NCBI GenBank assembly: GCA_036768485.1
Contig: JAVLUZ010000169.1
Location: 722,005 to 786,004, forward strand
DNA from: Mermis nigrescens
Taxonomy: Eukaryota; Nematoda; Enoplea; Mermithida; Mermithidae
Reading direction: 5' to 3'
DNA length: 64,000 nt
In this document: positions 8,593-17,000 of the stretch, one piece after another
Position numbering within the stretch: the first letter of the stretch is position 1
How the letters are laid out: every line of letters starts with the position of its first letter
Position numbers and translations under genes: made by a program
Notes under the pieces: model-generated
The model's input: the letters and a program-made list of their open reading frames with translations, nothing else
Database searches by the model: none
What the model was told of the DNA's origin: nothing

Positions 8593-10915
8593 TTTTTATT
8601 TATTTATTTAATTATTTATTTATTCGATATTTATTTGATTATTTATTTATTTATTCATTTATTTATTCATTTATATATTTATTTATTTATTGTTTGATTA
8701 TTATTTATTTATTAATTAATTTATTTATTTATTTATTCATTTATTTTTTATTTATTCCTTTATTTATTCTATTACCGATTGCAGTATGGGCATTTGATCC
8801 ATCGCTCGACGGCGCAGGGCGCTTCTTTTTGGCAGCAGGGGCAGCCGGCTTTGAGGCATTTATGGTCTTCGGCGTTGCTGTACCCCTTGTTGCATTTTTC
8901 GCAAAAATACGAACGGCCCATGAAAGCCGGCATTTTTTGTAATGACGTCGAAATGCTCGTCATGCAGATAGAGATGCAGGATTTTGTCGGCTTCAGGGCC
9001 TTGGTAGATCAGAGCGTTGAACGCGTCCTCCGAGAAGATCTTGATCTGGTATTCGGGAGCCAAATGCTCCTGAAAAATGCGTAAATTTATAAGCAGCAGT
9101 AAAAAAATAGTGGTGAGGGGAAGGATGACCGCTCCTCCAAAAAATACTGGATTTCTTGAAATATTTATAACTTTCTACGATGGTTTTCCCATCCCTGCTG
9201 ACGTAATATAAATTGCATGTAATACGTGAAAGATATATAAAATACAAAGGAAAAGAATATTGTTTTCATACCTGAATTCTTTTCGCTTCTTCCAAGCCGC
9301 ATTTTTCTGCGAAAGTGCCCAAACCAGTTTTTTCCATTAAATCGTAAGCTAATCGCCTTTGCATATCTTTTGCAGCTCTGACGAATCATATCCCATTTTG
9401 GGTGCTTGTCTAGGCGTGCTTTTGAGACGACGATAGCGCGGGCCAAACAGAGATTGTCGTCGTTCATGATCTAGAATAGATTGTTTTATAGAATGTGAAA
9501 TAATAAATTTGATTCTATTTTATTTATTTAATATTTATCTATTTGTAGTATTACTTATTTTATCTATTTATTCATTTATTTGCATAGTATTTTATATATC
9601 TATCTATTTGTATATTTTACCGTCCATTTAAAAATCTTATTATTATTTCTATCTATTTATTTATTCAATTAATTATATTAAATTATTTAATATAATATTT
9701 AACTACCTATATCTTTACTTATTTTTATTTATCTATATATCTGCATGTTTATTTTTTTACTATTTACCCATTATTTATCATTTATTTATTTATCATGATT
9801 TTGTTATACAAAAATTACAAAATCATAAATTTGCTTCTATTTATTAATTTGCTATTTATTTATCCAATTCTTTTCATACCTAATTATATATTAACTTAGT
9901 TAATTATTTTTAGCTAAGTGCTTTATTTATTTATTTATTTATATATTTAATTATTTATCTATCTATTTTATTTTAGATATTTAAAAATATATGTCTTAGA
10001 CGGCGGTTGCAAAACAAATCTTTTCCCATAATTATGTCAAAATTTTTCATTTTTCGCTCTTTTTGTTAAACGTATCTTTTTTCGAAGCTTTTCAGTAGAA
10101 ATCGAATACAAAATTTCTTTTCTCGTGCAGAAGGCATTTTTCAAGAACTTAATTTTATAGAAAAAATATTCCTCATACCTGGATAAAGCAGCCGCCGTGA
10201 GGGCCTGTATGCTTTTTGAACCATTCGTCCCAGTTAACGATTCGGGTATTTGTCGATTCATGAATACCGCGGCTCCTCCTCTGGGTTCTTCTACGATAAC
10301 TAATTTAAAGTGCATTTCTTGGTCGAAAGCGAATTCTCGATTCGATTGCTGAATTTTTCGATGACGCTCAAAATTTTATCGGCCGTCATCGCGATTTTTG
10401 GCGTAAACGGGACTAAAACGGCTCGATCTAAGCTCGGGTGGCGGATTTCCGACGCCGATTCGATCCCGCGCGTTCCGGTTTTCCAGATGCTGAGCCAGGA
10501 TATTCGTTAAAATATTTGGAAGAATATCAGGCGTAATTTCCGCGATGTTTCTGAATCGGATGCTGTAGCTAATCGCCTCGGAATTAAATCGCTTGACTCG
10601 TAATCGAGACTCTTCGCCCAAATCGTAAAAATCCGTGATTGGGCGAGGTCCGGCGCCAGATTGGTCGAAAAAATCATCGCCCAGAAGCGCGTTCCAAAAT
10701 TCGGAGGATCCAAAATTCTTTTGAGCGCTCTTCGATAATTTTAGATAGTTCTCTGAAAATAAATGATGTGATTTTTGAGTCGCCGACCCAAAATCGGCTG
10801 TTGACGAGCGTTTGCAAGGTAGATCGATTAATTAAGGGCGTCGATAATTGCTGGGACGACCCGGTTTTTCAAATAGAATAACTGTTGCGCCTTCGATTTC
10901 GAAATGAGCCGCCAT
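7269..10915 (-). pseudogene. polB: protein-primed DNA polymerase B, multi-exon, truncated
   Basis: Remains of a Maverick PolB, which would replicate the element. Five exon blocks read on the minus strand: 10915-10179, 9470-9272, 9069-8776, 7925-7748 and 7604-7269, joined by GT-AG junctions in compatible phases. Block 2 resembles the intronless PolB N-terminal ORF of element 2 (DNLCLARAIV). Block 3 has two close CxxC pairs, and block 4 another Cys/His cluster. Block 5 has Exo I (IFFDFET) and Exo II (AHNAKGFDAQF). Lesions: several frameshifts in block 1, one in block 2 near 9385, one in an A-run of block 3 near 8960, and an in-frame TGA near 7570. Everything after Exo II, including Exo III and the palm motifs, is missing at the 7268 junction. 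Confidence 0.9.
8060..8766. repeat. (TTTA)n microsatellite inside a PolB intron
   Basis: About 700 bp of almost uninterrupted TTTA units with sporadic TTCA/TTAA variants, lying between PolB exon blocks at 8776 and 7925. A second, more degenerate TTTA-rich stretch fills the first intron (about 9500-9980). Confidence 0.95.
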
Positions 10916-10964
10916 CGAAAATGCTAATTTATGGCAGAATGATAAAAAAGTGGCGAGCCCCCTC

Positions 10965-10972
10965 TATTTATA
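10965..10972 (-). promoter_or_regulatory. TATAAATA box of PolB
   Basis: 49 bp before the first PolB ATG (10915). Just upstream, 10980-11180, is a GC-rich region with repeated GTGC/GCGC phrases and no supportable gene. Confidence 0.55.
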
Positions 10973-11224
10973 GTGCCATGTGCTGGCGCGGTGCCAAGCG
11001 CGCACGTGTTCTGGACTTGCCCGCCATTGCGTCATTGAGGCGTAATAGCGGTACAGAGGACGTGCATAGATGCGCGCGTGTTGGCGCTGTGCCGAAGCAC
11101 GTGTTCGGACTCGCACGCTATTGCGTCATCACACGCAACACATGGTTCCGAAACAAGCTGGTTTCGGAACACTATGCGTGCATACGTCTATAAACGCACG
11201 TACCTACGTAATGCGATTTGAAAA

Positions 11225-11638
11225 ATGATTGTCACTGCTTCTATTTCTAACTGTGACAAATGCCCAAAATTAATGAAACTAAGGCCATGTGCTATAATTT
11301 AACCGATTGCATGCAATTACTCCCGAAACGCACGATCGATAGTTTTTAAAAAACAGCTGCAATTTGCAAGTTCCTGATTGGAAAAACTTTACAACCGAGT
11401 GCAGTCTATGAAGTTTACACCATTTTGTAAAGAATGCTTAAAAATTGACGAGCATTTTAACGGCATGAAAATTGAAGGCAGATGTTTGGAAAACGATATG
11501 AAATGTAGGCATAAAGAAGATTTGAATCTTATTTCGAATGAAATCGCAAGCTGTATAGCTCTATTAGTCACACTGACTCTTTTATTTTTATTTCGCTTTA
11601 TTAAAAAAAGAGCTATTACACAACAAGAAAAACAATAA
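11225..11638 (+). pseudogene. small cysteine-rich single-pass membrane protein, frameshifted
   Basis: The reading starts at ATG 11225 with an exposed CDKCP-type cysteine cluster, shifts frame around 11290-11350, and continues from the 11378-11408 area to the stop at 11638. The second part has FCKEC and further cysteines, then a hydrophobic span (CIALLVTLTLLFLF, about 11550-11600) and a basic tail (RFIKKR). It is the only plus-strand gene in the element interior, divergent from PolB, with a TATAAA at 11189. The layout (cysteine-rich outside, one membrane helix, short basic tail) resembles an envelope or anchor protein, but I recognise no family. A short intact form from ATG 11408 is the alternative. 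Confidence 0.5.
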
Positions 11639-11651
11639 CAAACAAATTTAA

Positions 11652-12085
11652 TCATGAGGCATGAAGAAATGCGTAGTCTTTGAGCATTTGTTCAGCGCTT
11701 TTTGCTGCTTGCTTAGCAAGTTCTTCATACAAGCGTAATCCCTGTTTCTTTTCCTTCGGTTTCGATTTTTTAGCTCGTGCTAAGTTTTTATCGATTTTGA
11801 GCCCAATTTCGTCGTCGAGCTTGGCCGATGTGCCAACTCTAACCATATTTTTGGCGTAAAACGCCTTCAAATTTTCCAACTCGTAATTAGCGCGCAGTTT
11901 TTTTGCAGGTTTTAAAGCAAATATTTCGTGTAGTTAATGCCCTTAATTCCATCAAATCGAATTGCTTCGACGAATAAAAAATGGTGAATAATTTTGACGC
12001 TGATATGTTCAGCATTGAAAGTTTCAGAGAGACAAAATGAGGTCTCAATCGTAGCCGGCATTTTTGAAAAAATGACAAATTTCAT
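11652..12085 (-). pseudogene. unknown element gene, ~145 codons, one frameshift
   Basis: Begins at ATG 12085. The N-terminal half has a beta-rich look (VIFSKMPATIET, FVEAIRFDGIKGINY), and the frame closes near 11930. The next frame continues without a gap to the stop at 11652 with a Lys/Ala-rich helical tail (LYEELAKQAAKSAEQMLKDY). The clean handover between frames and the uniform composition argue for one gene with a single-base lesion near 11930-11940. I do not recognise the family. It lies between the TBP-like gene (15 bp upstream) and PolB, all on the minus strand, suggesting a role in early or replication functions. Confidence 0.6.
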
Positions 12086-12099
12086 TTGGCCCCCTCCTT

Positions 12100-12621
12100 T
12101 TATTTACATATTTCTAACAGACTACGAGTCATTAAATCAGCTCTAAACAAGGAATCGCATTTAAACTTTGAACCATATATTACGTATTTTTCCTGTTGCA
12201 AAAATGTTAATAGCAACATTATTAATTTTGTACTTTAAAGCCGGAAAAATTTCAGGCTCGTAAAAGTAATTAGGTTTACATTTAGCGTACAGATTTCATG
12301 CAAATTAACAACGAAACTCTACGTTTCCAGTGGCTACATAATTATGAATTTTAATTTCTGTAGAAGCAGTTTTAATATCGCATATATGTATTGCTTTTGT
12401 TAGTGCTTTTTCTGGTGTCATCTTCAGTCTTCGTTCCAGTACAAACCAATTTCCCGGATTTAAACAGCAGTACTGTAGATTTAGGATTTTCGAACGCCAA
12501 ACTAAGGCCCAGAAAATTTGTCGGGCCTGTACTTTACAAGCTAAATGTTTTTGTCTGCGATATCGTTCAAATTTAATGCGCATTTAGTGTCTGTGCTCGC
12601 AATTAAGTTACAAATCTGCAT
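12100..12621 (-). pseudogene. TATA-binding-protein-like gene, broken
   Basis: The span of 174 codons is about the size of the TBP core (about 180 residues, two repeats). Repeat 1 starts MQICNLIAST and contains DKFSG, then LAFENPKST and LLFKSGKLVCTGTKTEDD. Repeat 2 contains IKIHNYVATGNVEF, YEPEIFPALKY and INIFATGK. These align in order with both halves of the TBP saddle, and the four positions that hold the DNA-intercalating phenylalanines in TBP are all Phe. Lesions: TAG at 12541-12543, extra bases near 12508 and 12406, TAA and TGA in the linker (about 12300), and a frameshift in the last 30 codons. It is flanked by element genes on the same strand, so it is an element gene rather than a host insertion. 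It would give the element its own promoter-recognition factor. Confidence 0.85.
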
Positions 12622-12708
12622 TTTCGCAAATATCTACGGAACGCTTACCGCTTTAAACTGAAGCTCTAAAGTGTATTTAAAACATATTTTCACGGGTTAG
12701 TAATTCAT

Positions 12709-13134
12709 TCATATTTTACCACGCTCAATGCACTTTTTCATCGTTTGTTCGTCTATACCATAGGGTTCATACATATAAAAATTATCGAGCAACGAAGTCT
12801 TTTTTAAAGGCGGTCTGCCTCGTTTTTTTGGAACTCCTGATCCAAACTCGAGAGAAGGTTTGTTTTTGTGTAGGCGGTCTGCCTCGTTTTTAGTAGTCTG
12901 TGGCGCCACTTGATGCTGTTTTTGACGCTGATCTTCTAGCACTACCTGCTTTTGCATAATATTCGCATATTCAGCTAACTTTACATCCGGATCGCCTTTT
13001 TTGCTCAAAATGTTTTCTTTAGATTCTTCGACGTCAACTTGGGCAGTGAGTAATGGGTCGTCAGTAATTTCAGCTTTTCTCATCAAAGAATCGAAAAACT
13101 CTGTCGGAACTACATACATTTTACGGACGTTCAT
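12709..13134 (-). CDS. AT-hook protein, 141 aa, virion/core candidate
   Basis: Intact ORF overlapping the 3' end of the 112-aa gene by 14 bp. The N-terminus (VRKMYVVPTEFFDSL) and following helices resemble the N-terminal part of the 188-aa protein of element 2 (KLVLVPADI), which holds the same place after the ATPase and a small overlapping gene. The C-terminal third has a textbook AT-hook core (KKRGRPPLKK, near residue 105), a minor-groove DNA binder. Likely role: DNA-associated core or packaging protein; this is inference. The AT-hook is absent from the element 2 relative, which ends instead with a basic/acidic tail. Confidence 0.72.
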   Translation of the reverse strand: MNVRKMYVVPTEFFDSLMRKAEITDDPLLTAQVDVEESKENILSKKGDPDVKLAEYANIMQKQVVLEDQRQKQHQVAPQTTKNEADRLHKNKPSLEFGSGVPKKRGRPPLKKTSLLDNFYMYEPYGIDEQTMKKCIERGKI

Positions 13135-13459
13135 TTTTTAATGCTTTTTTAGGAGAAGTGTAAAGTTGAAAAATAAATTCAAAAGATTCGGTTTCCAAAA
13201 TTTTCTGTTTATCTTTTTTGTTAGTTTCTGGTAATGCAAGCAAGTACAAACTAGCTTCAAACTGTTCGCAAAAAGCTGAATTTTCCGCGCAAAAAGTGCC
13301 GTTCAAAAGATGACGAGCGGCTTGAGTTAACACGGAAAAAAATTCCGGGGGTGCTTGATTAATTAATAAGTCGCGTAAACTTTTCTTTGTATTTTTATCC
13401 CCCAGTAAGCAAAAATATGGTTCGCTCACAGTAATTTCTCGTTGAGCTTTAGAATTCAT
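13121..13459 (-). CDS. small virion-associated protein candidate, 112 aa
   Basis: Intact ORF with ATG 13459 and a TATAAATA box 29 bp upstream. Its central pattern (LLINQAPPEFFSVLTQAARHLLNGTF, about residues 32-57) matches the fold-like pattern of the element 2 gene at 58606 (ALINNASKDQILCICDCANNFLNGNI): an LI-x(n)-A-x-NLLNG helix pair and then a Lys-rich helix. The element 2 protein has an added hydrophobic GGFLPLLL tail that is missing here. It lies next to the ATPase in both elements. Function unknown; probably a structural or assembly protein. Confidence 0.68.
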   Translation of the reverse strand: MNSKAQREITVSEPYFCLLGDKNTKKSLRDLLINQAPPEFFSVLTQAARHLLNGTFCAENSAFCEQFEASLYLLALPETNKKDKQKILETESFEFIFQLYTSPKKALKNERP

Positions 13460-13488
13460 AATTTTTTCAAAAACTTACATTTTTTACA

Positions 13489-13496
13489 TATTTATA
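13489..13496 (-). promoter_or_regulatory. TATAAATA box of 112-aa gene
   Basis: 29 bp before the ATG at 13459, in the gap after the ATPase gene. Confidence 0.6.
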
Positions 13497-13537
13497 AGCT
13501 TCGCCAAATAATCATAGGTGTTTCATCCGAAAAAATA

Positions 13538-14152
13538 CTAGATCGCAGTCTGTTTTTCGATTTTATCAGAAAATACATCAATCAGTAAATAGTTATAGGG
13601 TTTTTCCTTCATTGTTTTAATATAAGCCTGCTTTAATGGCCCCCTTGAGCCGTATAATTGATTACTCAAGACGTCTAAGACATTCAAATGAGGCGTTTTA
13701 GTTAAGATAAAATAATGACAATTCCGGTTGATGGTTGTTGAAAGAGGGCCTCTAAAAAATGGATTCTGAGTGATAAAGAAATTTATCATGTTTTTGTGAT
13801 GGCCTAAGACCGTAAAAAGACTAGCAAACGCGTCGCTTTTGACCGCAACGTCGGCAAGATCATCGCAAACGCAAACGTTGACTTTTCCTGGCTCGTCGTA
13901 CCATTCGCTTTCGATTACGTCCATTCGAAGTCCTTGTACGAACGAAATGTTCGGAAATGTACTCAAAAATTCTTCGAAAAGTGGTTGCCATACATTGTAA
14001 AAATATAAAATTTTATTTCTCTCTGGTTTAAAAGGCCATTCTTTCAATAATTTTAGTAGAAAACATGTTTTTCCGCTTCCTGTTGCTCCTGCAATTACAA
14101 AATTAGCAGGCGATCGAAGATACTTTATGCTATCTTCTTTTATTTGCTCCAT
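13538..14152 (-). CDS. genome-packaging ATPase (FtsK/HerA-type), 204 aa
   Basis: P-loop ATPase of the adenovirus IVa2/Polinton packaging type, which would pump the element DNA into capsids. Walker A GATGSGKT is near residue 22-29, and Walker B hydrophobics with DD (VNVCVCDDL) are near 92-100; there is a sensor-like FFITQNPF around 126. Length fits the family's about 200-240 residues. The start is ATG 14152, which overlaps the protease 3' end by 13 bp. Order protease-ATPase-112-141 on one strand suggests a compact morphogenesis block. No lesions seen. Confidence 0.9.
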   Translation of the reverse strand: MEQIKEDSIKYLRSPANFVIAGATGSGKTCFLLKLLKEWPFKPERNKILYFYNVWQPLFEEFLSTFPNISFVQGLRMDVIESEWYDEPGKVNVCVCDDLADVAVKSDAFASLFTVLGHHKNMINFFITQNPFFRGPLSTTINRNCHYFILTKTPHLNVLDVLSNQLYGSRGPLKQAYIKTMKEKPYNYLLIDVFSDKIEKQTAI

Positions 14153-14685
14153 TCTCTATAGCACATACACGTTTGACTTGAAGTGCAAATGGGTATTTTT
14201 GTATGAAAACATTTCTTGAACCAATCGTAAATCTGATTATCGTTGTCAGACTTATTGCTCGAAAATTTAGCCATTATACTATTTATAGATTTTTGTCTAC
14301 ATAGTTCGCGAGAAAAATATAAGCAGTACAACCCGCACGTTTTGCTTGTGTCTCCTTGTAACCTCTGCTCAACACACAGGAACTGACCTGGATACTTTGT
14401 GAAACTAGAAAAATAATTTACTGCGTCTTCTAAGCATTTGCTGTAGTACAATGGGGTTTTAGCCAAACTGTCAAAAAATATAATTTTAGCCGAATTTGAT
14501 GATTTGTAAAACAGTACCCAATGCTGACCTTTATGCGTCGACGAAGCCGTGTTTACGATAACAAAGAATTTTTCAGTATTCGAAAATCGCTCAGATAATA
14601 TTCGGTCGCATGAAAATACTCCCGTGAAATAACGTGATGCAACCTTGTCCGTATTTACTATTGAACTTAACTGATTTGCATACAT
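14140..14685 (-). CDS. adenain-like cysteine protease, 181 aa
   Basis: Virion maturation protease of the C5 (adenain) type. The triad is visible in order: His in GQHWVLFYKS, acidic residue in IIFFDSL, Gln in VEQRLQGD and Cys in SKTCGLYC. I chose ATG 14685 because it lies directly beside the capsid gene's stop (14687) and gives MYANQLSS; an in-frame ATG at 14724 would overlap the capsid gene. The extra C-terminal segment rich in Ser/Lys/Cys is lineage specific. Element 2 has a shorter 139-aa counterpart in the same place after its capsid gene. Confidence 0.9.
   Translation of the reverse strand: MYANQLSSIVNTDKVASRYFTGVFSCDRILSERFSNTEKFFVIVNTASSTHKGQHWVLFYKSSNSAKIIFFDSLAKTPLYYSKCLEDAVNYFSSFTKYPGQFLCVEQRLQGDTSKTCGLYCLYFSRELCRQKSINSIMAKFSSNKSDNDNQIYDWFKKCFHTKIPICTSSQTCMCYREWSK
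14280..14287 (-). promoter_or_regulatory. possible TATAAATA box of ATPase
   Basis: Lies inside the protease gene, 127 bp before the ATPase ATG at 14152; farther than the other boxes, so uncertain. Confidence 0.35.
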
Positions 14686-14686
14686 T

Positions 14687-15925
14687 TTAGGGTATAAAAT
14701 CAAGAATAATGTTCCTACGAGCATCAATACTTATAATATTATCGAATAATAAATAAAAAAGCAACGTGCAACTGTCATTGATGCTGTTTATGGGCCATTG
14801 AGCAGTAAAAGTTACGACGCCATTTGTCCGAACACCCTCGTCTGGGTTCATATCGAAGGGCAGTATTTGATACCCCCTTGCTTGAAAATCGTCGAGCGTT
14901 ATGCCCGTGTCCGTATCCGCATATAGTTTTTGAACCATTCTCAGAGAATTTAGGTACGGTTCGATCATAGAATCATTCGGGTTATACGGTAGGGGAGGAT
15001 ACTGTCTCCCATTAACATCAACTTGAGCCCAAACGCATTTTTTAAGATTAAACAAAAACGGATTATTTGCATAATGACCAGTAAAAGAAAGCGTTTCTAC
15101 AAGCGTCACAATGATTAAACGCGGAATCTGCCCATTATGTAGAACAAAATTCGTTAAATGTGTTTGTCCTACTAATAATTGCATAGTACGAACTATAGCA
15201 TGATTTACATTATAATTTACTGGTTTATGTTGCAATGAACGTTCGATTGAAAGTATAGCACTACTTTGCAAATTGACTCGCCTAACTTTTAGAACTATTT
15301 TGGTGACTGATAATCGTTCTTTTGGAAGAGCTGTGCCTGACAATAAATGAAACTCAGTTGAAGACGGAAAGAACGTGAGCGAAAATCTGATTCCTGGAAT
15401 GATTAATTTATTTTGCAGTAGAAGATCTAAATGCAATCGTCCAGCCATATCTACCTCGGCTCCTTTGGCAAACTTGTCACAACGTTTGTCGAATCCAGGG
15501 TTCATATCTTTAACTACACCATTAAATTTATCTGCCTTATCTTTGTAATACATCTGAGGGACTCCCACTGCTCCTTTTTTAGCGGCCGAAGAGTACGTGT
15601 ATACTGTTTCTATGTATGCGCGATATGGATATGTTGAAGTTGCCTGATTAATTATTGTACCGTTCGCCTTAAGCACAATATCTTTAAAAAGCGAGTGTAA
15701 AGTTAAATTTACAGGACCTACGCGCGCATCAGCTTTCAGAGCTGAGCCGTCCGCTTCGATAATTTTGGCTCGAATTTTTAGTAAAAAATTTGGATCGGTC
15801 ATTTGAGTGAAAGTTTCAGGCACATCAAACTGTATAGGTTCGCCCGATATGAGCGGATTAATTGGAAAGAACTCTATCTCGTTTTCTCCAATTACATCAA
15901 ATTCAATAGATTTATTTTTTGACAT
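14687..15925 (-). CDS. major capsid protein candidate, 412 aa
   Basis: Belongs to the family of beta-rich Maverick capsid-type proteins also represented by 62098-63387. Shared marks: an early PINPLISGEPIQFDVP strand region, the THSLF/NLTLHSLFKDI motif near residue 80, the YPYRAYIETVYTYS block near 100, an HLDLLLQ motif near 165, and a C-terminal FDNIISIDARRN signature. Start ATG 15925 (MSKNKS) is preferred over an upstream in-frame start; it overlaps the basic 77-aa gene by 14 bp and has a TATAAATA box 84 bp upstream. Assignment as the double-jelly-roll capsid rests on gene order beside protease and ATPase and on family resemblance; a structure prediction would settle it. Confidence 0.82.
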   Translation of the reverse strand: MSKNKSIEFDVIGENEIEFFPINPLISGEPIQFDVPETFTQMTDPNFLLKIRAKIIEADGSALKADARVGPVNLTLHSLFKDIVLKANGTIINQATSTYPYRAYIETVYTYSSAAKKGAVGVPQMYYKDKADKFNGVVKDMNPGFDKRCDKFAKGAEVDMAGRLHLDLLLQNKLIIPGIRFSLTFFPSSTEFHLLSGTALPKERLSVTKIVLKVRRVNLQSSAILSIERSLQHKPVNYNVNHAIVRTMQLLVGQTHLTNFVLHNGQIPRLIIVTLVETLSFTGHYANNPFLFNLKKCVWAQVDVNGRQYPPLPYNPNDSMIEPYLNSLRMVQKLYADTDTGITLDDFQARGYQILPFDMNPDEGVRTNGVVTFTAQWPINSINDSCTLLFYLLFDNIISIDARRNIILDFIP

Positions 15926-16145
15926 ATTTTGAGTTGCGTAATGCAAAATTTGTAGAAAGTTTTGTTGTTGTTGATTTTTTTATATTCTTTTTACGTGCTT
16001 TTGGGCTCCTATTTATAGACTTTTTGCGCTTACCTGTCCCAACCTGAACAGGTCTTCTTTTACGTTTTGGTTCAATTATTACACTGGCTTCAGTTGAAAA
16101 GCCAGGCAATGCTCTGCTTGATAAAACTGAAAACGGCTGATACAT
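15912..16145 (-). CDS. basic Lys/Arg-rich core-protein candidate, 77 aa
   Basis: Small protein with about a third Lys/Arg, including EPKRKRRPVQVGTGKRKK and a Lys-rich tail (KARKKNIKKS). Composition and position immediately before the capsid gene suggest a DNA-condensing core or minor virion protein, comparable in place to the 148-aa glycine-rich protein before the element 2 capsid. No sequence similarity between these two is obvious. ATG 16145, with a TATAAATA box 45 bp upstream. Confidence 0.6.
   Translation of the reverse strand: MYQPFSVLSSRALPGFSTEASVIIEPKRKRRPVQVGTGKRKKSINRSPKARKKNIKKSTTTKLSTNFALRNSKYVKK
16010..16017 (-). promoter_or_regulatory. TATAAATA box of major capsid gene
   Basis: Inside the 77-aa gene, 84 bp before the capsid ATG (15925). 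Confidence 0.5.
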
Positions 16146-16190
16146 GATTGAATGCGTACTTTTATTTAAAATTTCGCATGTGTATTCTCA

Positions 16191-16198
16191 TATTTATA
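16191..16198 (-). promoter_or_regulatory. TATAAATA box of 77-aa basic gene
   Basis: 45 bp before the ATG at 16145, just after the minor structural gene's stop. Confidence 0.6.
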
Positions 16199-16201
16199 GC
16201 C

Positions 16202-16957
16202 TTATAAAATACTGGCTCGTTGAAAATGGAATTTTATAATTAATGGATCGTAAATGTTGAAAGAATTATTACTTATATCTTTTATATTCAAACTTATAGA
16301 TGATATATAACTTTTAAGAATACGATGATAAGATGGCATAGCATAATTGTAATTCACTAAACCTCTCAAGGGTGAAAACACATCCGTGCAAAGTATTTGC
16401 CTGTTATGAGACCCGTAGCTTATAGGCACGATAAAGTCTGTTTCTAAATGAAAAACTGGTCTTGGAATCTTAATTTTATGCTCGCCTCTGATTTTTACAA
16501 TTTCTTTAGGGATACTTGCTGGATATCTTTTATTAATCTGAAACCCAAGTGCATCAGCTAAAACCTCATCACTGAATCTTATTTGCGTTTTGTTTATATT
16601 TAAAATCGCATATCCTTCCTTATCTATATCCAAGTTAAAAGCATTTTTGGAATGCTCTGGTATTGCATTGTTCCACGCTTTTGTGAATTCATGTAAGCCC
16701 ATACGAAACCAATCGTTTGGGAAGTTCAGAGCATTTAAGCCACTCTTTGGCTCGTCTGCCCTAGTGTAGTAAATTTTATTTTCATGGGTGAAAGGCGATT
16801 GACATATAATTTGCGTAACAGCTACCTCCCACTCATTTTGGAAGCTTAGGGGTTTTAATAAATAAAAAACGTACTCGCCTTCGTGTCTAGTGACGTTAGA
16901 GTCTGTCGACTCAAAATAAAAATAAAAATCGTTTGGTCCTGTTGAAAAATCATCCAT
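16202..16957 (-). CDS. minor structural (penton-like) protein, 251 aa
   Basis: Intact copy; the left arm has a broken one. N-terminal FYFYFESTDSN, then an EYVFYLLKPLSFQNEWEVAVTQI block near residues 25-50, match in pattern the protein starting at 63820 in element 2 (FYMTLPSDSQ ... TFITKLPRHIMLNGDWEVGLAEI). The common theme is an aromatic start, a beta hairpin of a stabilised edge and W-E-V-x-h-x-x-I. Known Maverick relatives carry such a protein beside capsid genes; the minor-capsid role is inferred. ATG 16957 chosen since it follows a TATAAATA box by 35 bp. Here it sits between integrase and the 77-aa gene, whereas in element 2 it follows the protease. Confidence 0.68.
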   Translation of the reverse strand: MDDFSTGPNDFYFYFESTDSNVTRHEGEYVFYLLKPLSFQNEWEVAVTQIICQSPFTHENKIYYTRADEPKSGLNALNFPNDWFRMGLHEFTKAWNNAIPEHSKNAFNLDIDKEGYAILNINKTQIRFSDEVLADALGFQINKRYPASIPKEIVKIRGEHKIKIPRPVFHLETDFIVPISYGSHNRQILCTDVFSPLRGLVNYNYAMPSYHRILKSYISSISLNIKDISNNSFNIYDPLIIKFHFQRASIL

Positions 16958-16992
16958 GTTTTTTTCTTCTAAATATATGAGTGACATATACA

Positions 16993-17000
16993 TATTTATA
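16993..17000 (-). promoter_or_regulatory. TATAAATA box of minor structural gene
   Basis: Overlaps the integrase stop region and lies 35 bp before ATG 16957. Confidence 0.6.

Noticed and set aside
8694..8942. ORF starting in the TTTA repeat and running into PolB exon sequence on the opposite strand
   Set aside because: Shadow of the minus-strand PolB exon; hydrophobic start comes from the microsatellite.
10885..11193. 102-codon plus-strand ORF
   Set aside because: Begins at a non-ATG codon, consists of GC-rich repeated phrases and covers the PolB promoter region.
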